DNA of 64,000 nucleotides from Glycomyces terrestris (GTDB taxonomy: Bacteria > Actinomycetota > Actinomycetes > Mycobacteriales > Micromonosporaceae): assembly GCF_003933745.1 (NCBI RefSeq), contig NZ_RSEB01000001.1:248001-312000 (forward strand), written 5' to 3'. Positions 14,838 to 22,623 of the stretch are shown here, piece after piece. A program made the position numbers and the translations under genes. Under the pieces are notes generated by a model that was not told the DNA's origin, did not search any database, and saw nothing but the letters and a program-made list of their open reading frames with translations. Numbering within the stretch: position 1 is the stretch's first letter; each line of letters opens with the position of its first letter.

Positions 14838-17540
14838 CTACCGCGAGTCGCTGCCCTCGATCTGCGCCGCCACGGCGGCCCGGCCCGCCTCGAGGCGGGC
14901 GACGGGAACGCGGAAAGGCGAGCAGGAGACGTAGTCGAGCCCGACCCGGTCGAAGAACCGGACCGAGGCGGGGTCGCCGCCGTGCTCGCCGCAGACGCCG
15001 ACGGTCAGGTCGCGGTTGACCGCCCGGCCCTGCTCGACCGCGGTCGCCACCAGGCGCCCGACGCCCTCCTCGTCGAGGACCTCGAACGGGGAGTCCGCGA
15101 AGACACCCTTGGCGAGGTAGACGGGGAAGAAGGAGCTCTCGACGTCGTCGCGGGAGAACCCCCACGTCGTCTGCGTCAGGTCGTTGGTGCCGAACGAGAA
15201 GAACGCGGCGTGCTCGGCGATGCGGCCGGCCGTCAGAGCCGCCCGGGGCAGCTCGATCATCGTTCCGATCTCGGCGGCGACCCGCACGCCGGTCTCCGCG
15301 GCGGTCTCCTCCAGGACGCGGGTGATCTCGGCGCGCATGAGCTCGAACTCCTCGACGCCGCCGATCAGCGGCACCATGATCTCCGGGCGCGGGTCGCTGC
15401 CGGCCTTGATGCGCGCCGCGGCCGCCATCGCGATCGCGCGGACCTGCACGGCCGCCAGGCCCGGCACGGCCAGGCCGAGGCGGACACCGCGCAGCCCGAG
15501 CATCGGGTTCTGCTCATGGAGGCGGCGCACGGCCGCGAGCAGGCGGACGTCGGCCGGGTCGGCGTCGCCGCGGGCCTCGGCCAGGGCGACCTTGACCGAC
15601 AGCTCGGTGAGGTCGGGCAGGAACTCGTGCAAGGGCGGGTCCAGCAGCCGGATCGTGACCGGGAGCCCGTCCATCGCAGCGAAGATGCCGGTGAAGTCGC
15701 CCAGCTGCAGCGGCAAGAGCTCGGCCAGCGCGGCCTCGCGCTCCCGGTCGGTGCCGGCGGTGACGAGCCGCTCGATGATGCGCCGCCGCTCGCCGAGGAA
15801 CATGTGCTCGGTGCGGCACAGACCGATGCCGTCGGCGCCGAAGCGACGCGCGCGGGCGGCGTCCTCGGGGGTGTCGGCGTTGGCGTGGACACCGAGGTGG
15901 CGGCGTTCGTCGGCGTAGCGCATCATGCGGGCGACGGCCTGGACGACGGGGTCGGACCGGCGCTGCTCGCGGGTGAGGCGGCCTTCGAAGTACTCCACGA
16001 CCGGCGGCGGGGCGACCGGGATGGCGCCGGCGTAGACCGCGCCGGTGGCGCCGTCGATCGAGACGGGATCGCCTTCGCGGACGAGGACGCCGCCGGGGGC
16101 GGTGAACTGCCTGCGCACGGCGTCGATCCGGAGGTCGTCGGCGCCGACGACGCAGGTCTTGCCCATGCCGCGAGCGACGACGGCGGCGTGGGAGGTCTTG
16201 CCGCCGCGGCTGGTCAGGACGCCGGCGGCGGCGATGATGCCCGCCAGGTCGTCCGGGCTGGTCTCGCGGCGCACCAGGATCGCGGGGCCCTCGAAGCGTT
16301 CGGCGGCGGCGGCGTCGAAGACGGCCGCCCCGACCGCGGCCCCCGGCGAGGCGGGCACGCCGAACGCGATCGGTTCGGGCTTGGCCTCGGGATCGAACTG
16401 GGGGAACATCAGCTGCGCGAGCTGGTCGCCGGTGACGCGGCCGAGCGCCTCCTCGACGCTGATGCGGCCCTCGTCGACCAGCTGCAGCGCAATGCGGAAG
16501 GCGGCCGCGGCGGTGCGCTTGCCGATGCGGGTCTGCAGCATCCACAGGCGCCCGTGCTCGATGGTGAACTCGATGTCGCACAGGTCCCGGTAGCGCTCCT
16601 CGAGCATCGCCATCGTGCGCCGCAGTTCGGCATAGGAGGCGGGGTCGGTGCGCCCGAGCTCGGCCAGGGGAATGGGGGTGCGCACGCCGGCGACGACGTC
16701 CTCGCCCTGCGCCTCGGCGAGGTAGTCCCCGTAGACGCCGGGGGCGCCGGTGGCGGGGTCGCGGGTGAAGGCGACGCCGGTGCCCGAGTCGGGCCCCAGG
16801 TTGCCGTAGACCATGGCCATGACGTTGACGGCGGTGCCCAGGTGCTCGGGGATGCGCTCCCGGCGCCGGTAGACGCGGGCGCGGTCGGTGTTCCAGGAGT
16901 CGAAGACCGCGCGCACGGCCATGTCGAGCTGCTCGCGCGGGTCCTGCGGGAAGTCGATCCCCGTCGCATCCTGCACGATCCCCTTGTAGACGGCGACGAG
17001 GTCGCGCAGAGCGGCCGCGTCGAGGTCGAGATCGCGCTCGGCGCCGTTGCAGCGCTTGGCCTCCTCGAGGGCGGCGTGGAACGCCTCGGCCTCGACGCCC
17101 AGCACTGTGGCCCCGAACATCTGGATGAGGCGCCGGTAGGAGTCCCAGGCGAACCGCTCGCCGCCGGCGGCCGCGAGGCCGCGCACGGACCGGTCGTTCA
17201 GGCCGATGTCGAGGACGGTGTCCATCATGCCCGGCATCGAGAACTTCGCGCCTGAGCGGACCGACACGAGCAGGGGGTCGCCGGGATCGCCGAGGCGCTT
17301 GCCGCGCTCGGCCTCCAGGCGGGCCAGGTGCGCGTCGACCTCCTCGGCCAGGCCGGGCGGGTCGTCACCGGTGGCCAGGTAGCGCCGGCACGCCTCGGTA
17401 GTGATGGTGAAGCCCGGCGGGACGGGCAGCCCGAGGTTGGTCATCTCTGCCAGCCCGGCGCCCTTGCCGCCGAGCAGGTCCTTCTGGTCCTTGTCGCCTT
17501 CGGCGAACGCGTACACGTACCGGTGCGTCGTTGCGGTCAT
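14838..17540 (-). CDS. ppdK: Pyruvate, phosphate dikinase
   Basis: A 900-residue enzyme of full PPDK length that interconverts pyruvate + ATP + phosphate and PEP + AMP + pyrophosphate. The N-terminal ATP-grasp domain (1-340) has KGAGLAEM and the SVRSGAKFSMPGMMDTVL signature; the central swivelling domain has the phosphorylated His451 in GGKTSHAAVVARGMGK; the C-terminal TIM barrel carries the catalytic Cys850 in GVCGEHGGDP. In an anaerobic setting it can run as a pyrophosphate-using glycolytic step or refill PEP. A DevR-like box at 17629-17643 sits about 90 nt upstream. Confidence 0.95.
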   Translation of the reverse strand: MTATTHRYVYAFAEGDKDQKDLLGGKGAGLAEMTNLGLPVPPGFTITTEACRRYLATGDDPPGLAEEVDAHLARLEAERGKRLGDPGDPLLVSVRSGAKFSMPGMMDTVLDIGLNDRSVRGLAAAGGERFAWDSYRRLIQMFGATVLGVEAEAFHAALEEAKRCNGAERDLDLDAAALRDLVAVYKGIVQDATGIDFPQDPREQLDMAVRAVFDSWNTDRARVYRRRERIPEHLGTAVNVMAMVYGNLGPDSGTGVAFTRDPATGAPGVYGDYLAEAQGEDVVAGVRTPIPLAELGRTDPASYAELRRTMAMLEERYRDLCDIEFTIEHGRLWMLQTRIGKRTAAAAFRIALQLVDEGRISVEEALGRVTGDQLAQLMFPQFDPEAKPEPIAFGVPASPGAAVGAAVFDAAAAERFEGPAILVRRETSPDDLAGIIAAAGVLTSRGGKTSHAAVVARGMGKTCVVGADDLRIDAVRRQFTAPGGVLVREGDPVSIDGATGAVYAGAIPVAPPPVVEYFEGRLTREQRRSDPVVQAVARMMRYADERRHLGVHANADTPEDAARARRFGADGIGLCRTEHMFLGERRRIIERLVTAGTDREREAALAELLPLQLGDFTGIFAAMDGLPVTIRLLDPPLHEFLPDLTELSVKVALAEARGDADPADVRLLAAVRRLHEQNPMLGLRGVRLGLAVPGLAAVQVRAIAMAAAARIKAGSDPRPEIMVPLIGGVEEFELMRAEITRVLEETAAETGVRVAAEIGTMIELPRAALTAGRIAEHAAFFSFGTNDLTQTTWGFSRDDVESSFFPVYLAKGVFADSPFEVLDEEGVGRLVATAVEQGRAVNRDLTVGVCGEHGGDPASVRFFDRVGLDYVSCSPFRVPVARLEAGRAAVAAQIEGSDSR

Positions 17541-17628
17541 CGCGATGTCCTTCTCCGTGAGGTGTCCTCTTCGTCCATTGAGCGGCGGAGGCGGTTCGCT
17601 GTACAGGGGCCGGACGTCACCCGTCTCC

Positions 17629-17643
17629 GGGACTTCCGGTCCG
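17629..17643. promoter_or_regulatory. DevR-like box upstream of ppdK
   Basis: GGGACTTCCGGTCCG keeps the whole left half GGGACTT of the DevR consensus and has two mismatches on the right. It lies 89 nt before the ppdK ATG. Confidence 0.5.
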
Positions 17644-17684
17644 CGCCCTGGACCCCGGCTCGGTCGAGCCGGGGCTCGGCACGG

Positions 17685-20369
17685 TCAGCGGAGGCGTCGG
17701 GCGATCGGGTGGGGTTCGTCTCCGATACGGGCGAGCCGGAGTTTGATGTCGACGGCTTGGACGCCGTATCGCACGGGCATGATCGGATTGAGGTCGAGTT
17801 CGGCGATCTCCGGGACGTCTTCGGCGAGGCGGCCCAGGCGCAGCAGGAGGTCGGCGAGCGCGGCGGTGTCGACTGGCCGCGAACCGCGGTGGCCCTCGAG
17901 GAGCGGTCTGGACCGCAGGGAGCGCCACATCGACTCCGCGTCCACGTCCGTGAGCGGCAGGGTCCGGAACTGCCTGTCGTCCATCACGTCGGTGGCCGTA
18001 CCGCCAAGACCGACCACGACCAGCGAGCCGAAGGACGGGTCGTGGACGATGCCGGCGGCCACTTCGACGTCCGCGTCCAGCATTGGCTGGACGAGCACCG
18101 AGGCGTTCGCCTCGTCGTGGATCAGGGTGGACAGCTCGGCGAAGGCGACGCGGACCGCGTGGGCGTCGCGCAGGCCGAGCCGGACAGCGCCGACGTCGGA
18201 CTTGTGGACCAGGCGCGGGTCGTCGGCCTTGGCCGCGACGGGGTAGCCGAAGGCGCGGGCGGCGGCGACGGCCTCGCTCTTCGAGGAGACACGGACGGCC
18301 GGCGTCGTCTGGATGTCGTAGCAGGCGAGGATCGCCGCGGCGTCGGTCGCCCGCTGCCAGCCTTCCCCCGCTTCCAGAAGCCTGTCGACGAGGGCGCGGG
18401 CCTCGTTGCGGTCGATGCACGGCAGGTCGGGGCGCGCGCCGAGCGGGCGGGCCCGCCAGGCCGCGTAGTCCGCGGCGCGGCCGAGTGCGGCGACGGCCGG
18501 CTCGGGGAAGGCGAACACGGGGATCCGCCTGGCGCCCAGGGTGGTCGGAGCCTCGTTCAGGCCCATGACGACGGCGGCCGCCGGCAGGCCGGGCAGTGCG
18601 TCGAGCGCGTCGGACATCGCGGCGAGGTTGCCTTCGAGGTCGCTGGCGCCGGTCACGGCGAACACCGCGAGGAGGGCGTCGACTTCTCCGGAGGCGCCGA
18701 GCGCGGCGATCGCTTCGGCGAACGCGTCGGGGCCGGCGGCGGCGCCGAGGTCGACCGGGTTGTCGGCGGCCGCCGCGCCGGGGACGGCCGCGGCGAGTCG
18801 TCCGCGCGCATCGCCGCCGAGGCCCCGGACGTCGAGGCCAGCGGCGGCTGCGGCGTCGGCGGCCAGGACGCCGACGCCGCCGGCATTGCCGACCACGCCG
18901 AGGCGCACTCCTTGTGGGAGCGGCTGGTCGACCAGGACGCGCGCGGTGTCCAGGAGCTGTTCGAGCGTGTCGCAGCGAATCACGCCGGCTTGCGCGAACA
19001 GGGAGTCGACGGCGATGTCAGAGGTGGCCGCAGCGGCGGTGTGGGAGAGGCCGGCCCGGCGGCCGGGCTCGGAGCGGCCGCCTTTGACGGCGAGTACCGG
19101 CTTGCGGCGTGCGACGGCGCGGGCCAGGCGGGCGAACTTGCGGGGGTTGCCGAAGGACTCGAGGTAGAGGGCGACGGCCTTGCAGGCCGGGTCGTCGTAC
19201 CAGTAGGCGAGCAGGTCGTTGCCGGACACGTCGGCCTTGTTGCCCAGGGAGACGAAGGCGTGCACACCCGGCCCGGTGCGGGAGGCGTGGGCGAGCGCGG
19301 CGATCCCGACCGCACCGGACTGCGAGGCGAGGGCTAGGCCGCCCGCAGAGGGTGGTTCGGCGGCGAAGCTCGCCTGGAGCCGCACGGCGGTGTCGGTGTT
19401 GACGATCCCTAGGCAGTTGGGTCCGACCACGCGCATGTCGTGCGCGCGTGCGATGCGCACGAGCTCCTCCTGCGCCGCGGCGTCGCCGGTCTCGGCGAAT
19501 CCCGCCGAGACGACCACGGCCGCCCGGGCTCCGGCCGCGCCGGCGTCCCGCAGCACCCCGGTGACGGCCGCGGCGGGGACCGCGATGACGACCAGGTCGA
19601 CCGGCTCGGAGCGTTCGGTCAGCGACCGGACCGCGGGCAGGCCCTCCAGTTCGGCGGCGCCGGGGTGGACGGGGATGATCGGACCGTTGAAACCGCCCTT
19701 GATGATCGAGCGCAGCATCTCGGCCCCGACGCCGGTGCCGGTGCGGCTCGCGCCGGCGACCGCGATCGAGGCCGGGTCGAGCAGGGGCCGCAGCGACAGG
19801 CGCTCGGCGGCCCGTTCGCGCTCGGCGACGTCATCGGCGAAGGCGCCGTCGAGATCGGCGGTGAGCACGACGTCGACCACGCCGTCCGCGTATGGCATCG
19901 CCACCCCCGGAGCGAGACGGCGGGCCAGGCGCAGCATCCTGTAGTTGCCGCCGAGCACCTGCCCGGTCAGCTGTTTCACGCCGCCGGCGGCCGCGGCGAG
20001 GGCGAGGTGCTCCAGCAGGAGCGTGCCCAGGCCGCGGTGCTGGTGGGACTCGGCGACCAGCACGCCGAACTCGGCGCGGTCGGCCTGGTCGGGCGCGCAT
20101 GCGAACGAGGCGACCGCGAGCAGGGCGCCCTCGTCCTCGACCGCCAGCGCGATGCCGCGGCCGGAGTCGTTGAGGCCGGCGAGCCGGCGCGCTTCGATGG
20201 CGAGGACGCCCCGGCCGGTGCCGAAGAAGCGGTAGCGCAGGTCGGCGGTCGGGCAGGCTTCGTGCATGGCGATGAGCGAGGGGAGGTCGAGCGGTGCGAT
20301 CGGGCGGATGCGGACGATGCGGCCGTCGGCGTCGAGGGCGTCGACTGGCGCGGGCTGGCGGAGGTGCAT
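17685..20369 (-). CDS. GNAT acetyltransferase / NDP-forming acyl-CoA synthetase fusion
   Basis: An 894-residue fusion. Domains in order: GNAT acetyltransferase (about 20-175, acetyl-CoA loop QHRGLGT at 110-116); CoA-binding Rossmann domain (about 195-315); succinyl-CoA-ligase-like domain with the phospho-His443 in GLSHTAAAAT; ATP-grasp domain (about 665-885, ending ELDLNPIMP). ADP-forming acetyl-CoA synthetases make ATP from acetyl-CoA, but in actinobacteria many such fusions act mainly as protein lysine acetyltransferases (Pat type). The usual order there is often reversed (ligase first), so this N-terminal GNAT form is worth noting. Divergent from devR and sharing its operator region. Confidence 0.85.
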   Translation of the reverse strand: MHLRQPAPVDALDADGRIVRIRPIAPLDLPSLIAMHEACPTADLRYRFFGTGRGVLAIEARRLAGLNDSGRGIALAVEDEGALLAVASFACAPDQADRAEFGVLVAESHQHRGLGTLLLEHLALAAAAGGVKQLTGQVLGGNYRMLRLARRLAPGVAMPYADGVVDVVLTADLDGAFADDVAERERAAERLSLRPLLDPASIAVAGASRTGTGVGAEMLRSIIKGGFNGPIIPVHPGAAELEGLPAVRSLTERSEPVDLVVIAVPAAAVTGVLRDAGAAGARAAVVVSAGFAETGDAAAQEELVRIARAHDMRVVGPNCLGIVNTDTAVRLQASFAAEPPSAGGLALASQSGAVGIAALAHASRTGPGVHAFVSLGNKADVSGNDLLAYWYDDPACKAVALYLESFGNPRKFARLARAVARRKPVLAVKGGRSEPGRRAGLSHTAAAATSDIAVDSLFAQAGVIRCDTLEQLLDTARVLVDQPLPQGVRLGVVGNAGGVGVLAADAAAAAGLDVRGLGGDARGRLAAAVPGAAAADNPVDLGAAAGPDAFAEAIAALGASGEVDALLAVFAVTGASDLEGNLAAMSDALDALPGLPAAAVVMGLNEAPTTLGARRIPVFAFPEPAVAALGRAADYAAWRARPLGARPDLPCIDRNEARALVDRLLEAGEGWQRATDAAAILACYDIQTTPAVRVSSKSEAVAAARAFGYPVAAKADDPRLVHKSDVGAVRLGLRDAHAVRVAFAELSTLIHDEANASVLVQPMLDADVEVAAGIVHDPSFGSLVVVGLGGTATDVMDDRQFRTLPLTDVDAESMWRSLRSRPLLEGHRGSRPVDTAALADLLLRLGRLAEDVPEIAELDLNPIMPVRYGVQAVDIKLRLARIGDEPHPIARRLR

Positions 20370-20466
20370 GCCTGGCTCCTCAGGGTTCGCGAGCGGTCGG
20401 TCCGCCCCGACTCGAGCATCGGGTCAGCGGCGGCCCCACTTCCAGAGGCGAACGTGGGGCGGCGCG

Positions 20467-20481
20467 GGGACCTTGGTCCTC
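20467..20481. promoter_or_regulatory. DevR-like box 1 between the GNAT fusion gene and devR
   Basis: GGGACCTTGGTCCTC, palindromic, with three departures from GGGACTTNNGNCCCT. It is 97 nt from the GNAT fusion start and 83 nt from devR. Confidence 0.5.
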
Positions 20482-20492
20482 GGGCGCGCCGA

Positions 20493-20507
20493 AGGGCCCT
20501 AGGTCCC
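20493..20507. promoter_or_regulatory. DevR-like box 2 between the GNAT fusion gene and devR
   Basis: Minus strand GGGACCTAGGGCCCT, only one mismatch to the mycobacterial consensus. Its centre is 26 bp from box 1. It ends 57 nt before the devR ATG. Together with box 1 it suggests autoregulation, as in mycobacteria where devR is self-induced. Confidence 0.6.
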
Positions 20508-20564
20508 TTGCGGGACGGACCTCGGGGGGATGGTCCGGTCCTGCGGATCGCTGATACTTGATCC

Positions 20565-21206
20565 ATGGACGGAGAACCGATCAGAGTGTTCCTGCTCGAC
20601 GACCATGAGGTGGTCAGGCGGGGACTGTGCGAACTGCTGGAACGCGACGGCGATATCGAGGTGGTCGGCGAGGCTGCGGACGTGGCGGAGGCCGTCCGGC
20701 GCTATCCCGCGGCCCGCCCCGACGTGGCGGTGCTGGACGCGCAGCTCCCCGACGGCAGCGGTGTCGAGGTGTGCCGCAGGATCAAGGAGACCGACCCGGA
20801 CGTCGCCGTGGTCATCCTGACGTCGTACGAGGACGACGCGACGCTGTTCGCGGCGATCGAGGCGGGGGCGGCGGGGTTCCTGCTCAAGCAGGTGCGCGGC
20901 AACGACCTCGTCGACGGCGTGCGCACCCTCGCTGCGGGCGGGTCGCTGCTGGACGCGCGGATGACCGGGGCGGTGCTCGAGCGGCTGCGCACGGGGCCGC
21001 CCACCGCCCCGGAGCTGGACGTGCTCTCCGAGCAGGAGCAGCGCATCCTCGAACTCATCGGCGAGGGATTGACGAACCGCCAGATCGCCGAGCGGATGCA
21101 CTTGGCGGAGAAGACGGTGAAGAACTACGTGACCCGCGTCCTGGGCAAACTCGGTCTGGAGCGGCGCACGCAGGCGGCGGTGCTGGCGTCCCGGCTCTTC
21201 ACCTGA
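20565..21206 (+). CDS. devR: DevR/DosR-like response regulator (NarL family)
   Basis: A 213-residue NarL/FixJ-type regulator. Receiver domain 6-120 with acidic pair DDHE (12-15), phospho-acceptor Asp58 in VAVLDAQLPDG and Lys108 in GFLLKQV; LuxR-type HTH 150-207 (LSEQEQRILELIGEGLTNRQIAERMHLAEKTVKNYVTRVLGKLGL). The length, the LLKQVRGNDLVDGVR segment and the TVKNYVTRVL recognition helix match mycobacterial DevR/DosR, the dormancy regulator. Convergent with a DevS-like kinase gene. No strong ribosome site precedes the ATG and a GATACT element lies about 10 nt before it, so the message may be leaderless. Confidence 0.88.
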   Translation: MDGEPIRVFLLDDHEVVRRGLCELLERDGDIEVVGEAADVAEAVRRYPAARPDVAVLDAQLPDGSGVEVCRRIKETDPDVAVVILTSYEDDATLFAAIEAGAAGFLLKQVRGNDLVDGVRTLAAGGSLLDARMTGAVLERLRTGPPTAPELDVLSEQEQRILELIGEGLTNRQIAERMHLAEKTVKNYVTRVLGKLGLERRTQAAVLASRLFT

Positions 21207-21245
21207 CCGGCACCCCGGAACGCCGAACCGGGTCGGCCACGGACG

Positions 21246-22478
21246 TCAATTCGGGGGCGGGAGCGGGATCGACCAGCGCAGCTCGGTGCCGGAGGGTTCG
21301 GCCGGGTTGACGGTGAACTCGCCGCCGAGCGCCGCGGCCCGCGAAGCGAGGTTGGCCAGCCCGCGGCGCGGTGCCTGCGGCGGGATGCCGATCCCGTCGT
21401 CGGCGACCCGGATGCGGAGCGCGCCGGCCTCGACCGCGATCGTCACCAGCACCTGCCGTGCATGGGCGTGGCGGGCGGCGTTGGACAGGGCCTCGCGCAG
21501 CATGGCGAGCACCTCGATGCGGACCAGCTCGGGCACCGCGTCGTCGACCGGCCCGGCGAACTCCACCTGCGGGGCGAAGCCGAGGTGGTGGCGCACCACC
21601 CCGCACAGGCCGCGGACGGTCTGCGAGAACGCCTGGGCCGTGTCGGTGTGCAGGCTGTAGATCGCCGCGCGCAGGTCGGAGATGGCCCCGTCGATCTCGT
21701 CGACCGCCGAGTGGATCCGCGTCGCGGCCTCAGGGGCGTCCACCAGGTGCACTATGGACTGGAGTTGGAGGCCGGTGGCGAAGAGCCGCTGGATGACCAG
21801 GTCGTGCAGGTCGCGACCGATCCGGTCGCGGTCGCGGAAGACCACCAGGCGCTCGCGCTCGGCCTGCGAGGCGGCCAGCTGCCCGTACAGCCGGGCGTTG
21901 TCGATCGCGACGCCCGCGGCGGCGGCGAGCGCCTTGATGATGTCCTCGTCGTCGTCGGTGAACATCCCGCCGCCGCGCTTGTCGGTCAGATACAGGTTCC
22001 CCCAGGCCTTCTCCCCCACCTTCACGGGCACGCCCAGGAACGTCCGCATCGGAGGGTGACCGGGAGGGAAACCGACGGAGGCCGGATGCCGGGAGAGGTC
22101 GGCGAGCCGCAGCGGCTCGGGGACCTCGATGATGTGCCCGAGGATGCCGCGGCCCGTGGGCGGGTCGCCGAGGGCGACGATCTCCTCCTCGGTGAGGCCG
22201 TGGGTGCGGAAGTCCGCCAGGCCCCCCGAGTCGTCCAGGACGCCGAGGGCGCCGTACCGCGCGTCCACCAGCGTGCACGCGGCGGCCACGATGCGGTCGA
22301 GGATCGCCGCGAGCTCCAGGTCGGATCCGATGCTGATCACCGCGTCGAGCAGCGCCCGCAGCCGTTCACGGCCCAGCACGATCTCGTCGATGCGCGACGA
22401 CAGCTCGCCTAGCAGGTCGTCGATCGGCAGCTTCCGCAACTGCGGATCTCCCTGGTGCGGCGGCGAGACGGGGTCCAT
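21246..22478 (-). CDS. devS: DevS/DosS-like sensor histidine kinase with one GAF domain
   Basis: The ATG at 22478 gives 410 residues; the longer reading to 22631 only crosses the promoter. A single GAF domain (about 50-200) ends with NLYLTDKRGGGMFTDDDEDIIKALAAAAGVAIDNARLY, as in the first, haem-binding GAF of mycobacterial DevS/DosT. His141 in GFPPGHPPMRTFLG falls where I recall the haem-ligating His of DosS. The second GAF is absent: the protein goes straight to HisKA_3 (phospho-His225 in DRIGRDLHDLVIQRLF) and HATPase (ADDGIGIP, then GTELRWSIPL). Likely partner is the convergent devR, 39 nt away. Haem binding is inference. Confidence 0.85.
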   Translation of the reverse strand: MDPVSPPHQGDPQLRKLPIDDLLGELSSRIDEIVLGRERLRALLDAVISIGSDLELAAILDRIVAAACTLVDARYGALGVLDDSGGLADFRTHGLTEEEIVALGDPPTGRGILGHIIEVPEPLRLADLSRHPASVGFPPGHPPMRTFLGVPVKVGEKAWGNLYLTDKRGGGMFTDDDEDIIKALAAAAGVAIDNARLYGQLAASQAERERLVVFRDRDRIGRDLHDLVIQRLFATGLQLQSIVHLVDAPEAATRIHSAVDEIDGAISDLRAAIYSLHTDTAQAFSQTVRGLCGVVRHHLGFAPQVEFAGPVDDAVPELVRIEVLAMLREALSNAARHAHARQVLVTIAVEAGALRIRVADDGIGIPPQAPRRGLANLASRAAALGGEFTVNPAEPSGTELRWSIPLPPPN

Positions 22479-22512
22479 GACCTGATCGTATCGACCTCCG
22501 CCCCGGCCGCAA

Positions 22513-22527
22513 GGGACGGCCGTCTTT
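22513..22527. promoter_or_regulatory. DevR-like box (weaker) in the devS-xfp intergenic region
   Basis: GGGACGGCCGTCTTT, perfect left half and degenerate right half. Its centre is 29 bp from the stronger box at 22542-22556, and it is nearest to the devS start. Confidence 0.35.
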
Positions 22528-22541
22528 GGACCTCCGCATTG

Positions 22542-22556
22542 AGGACCTCCGTCCCT
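22542..22556. promoter_or_regulatory. DevR-like box in the devS-xfp intergenic region
   Basis: AGGACCTCCGTCCCT, two mismatches to GGGACTTNNGNCCCT. It lies 67 nt before the phosphoketolase ATG and 63 nt before devS, so it could serve both divergent genes. Confidence 0.55.
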
Positions 22557-22623
22557 GCCCGGCGCCAGGTGCAGCCGCGAGGCTGGAAGCGCACCGACCA
22601 CCGACCACCCCGAGGGGCCACTG

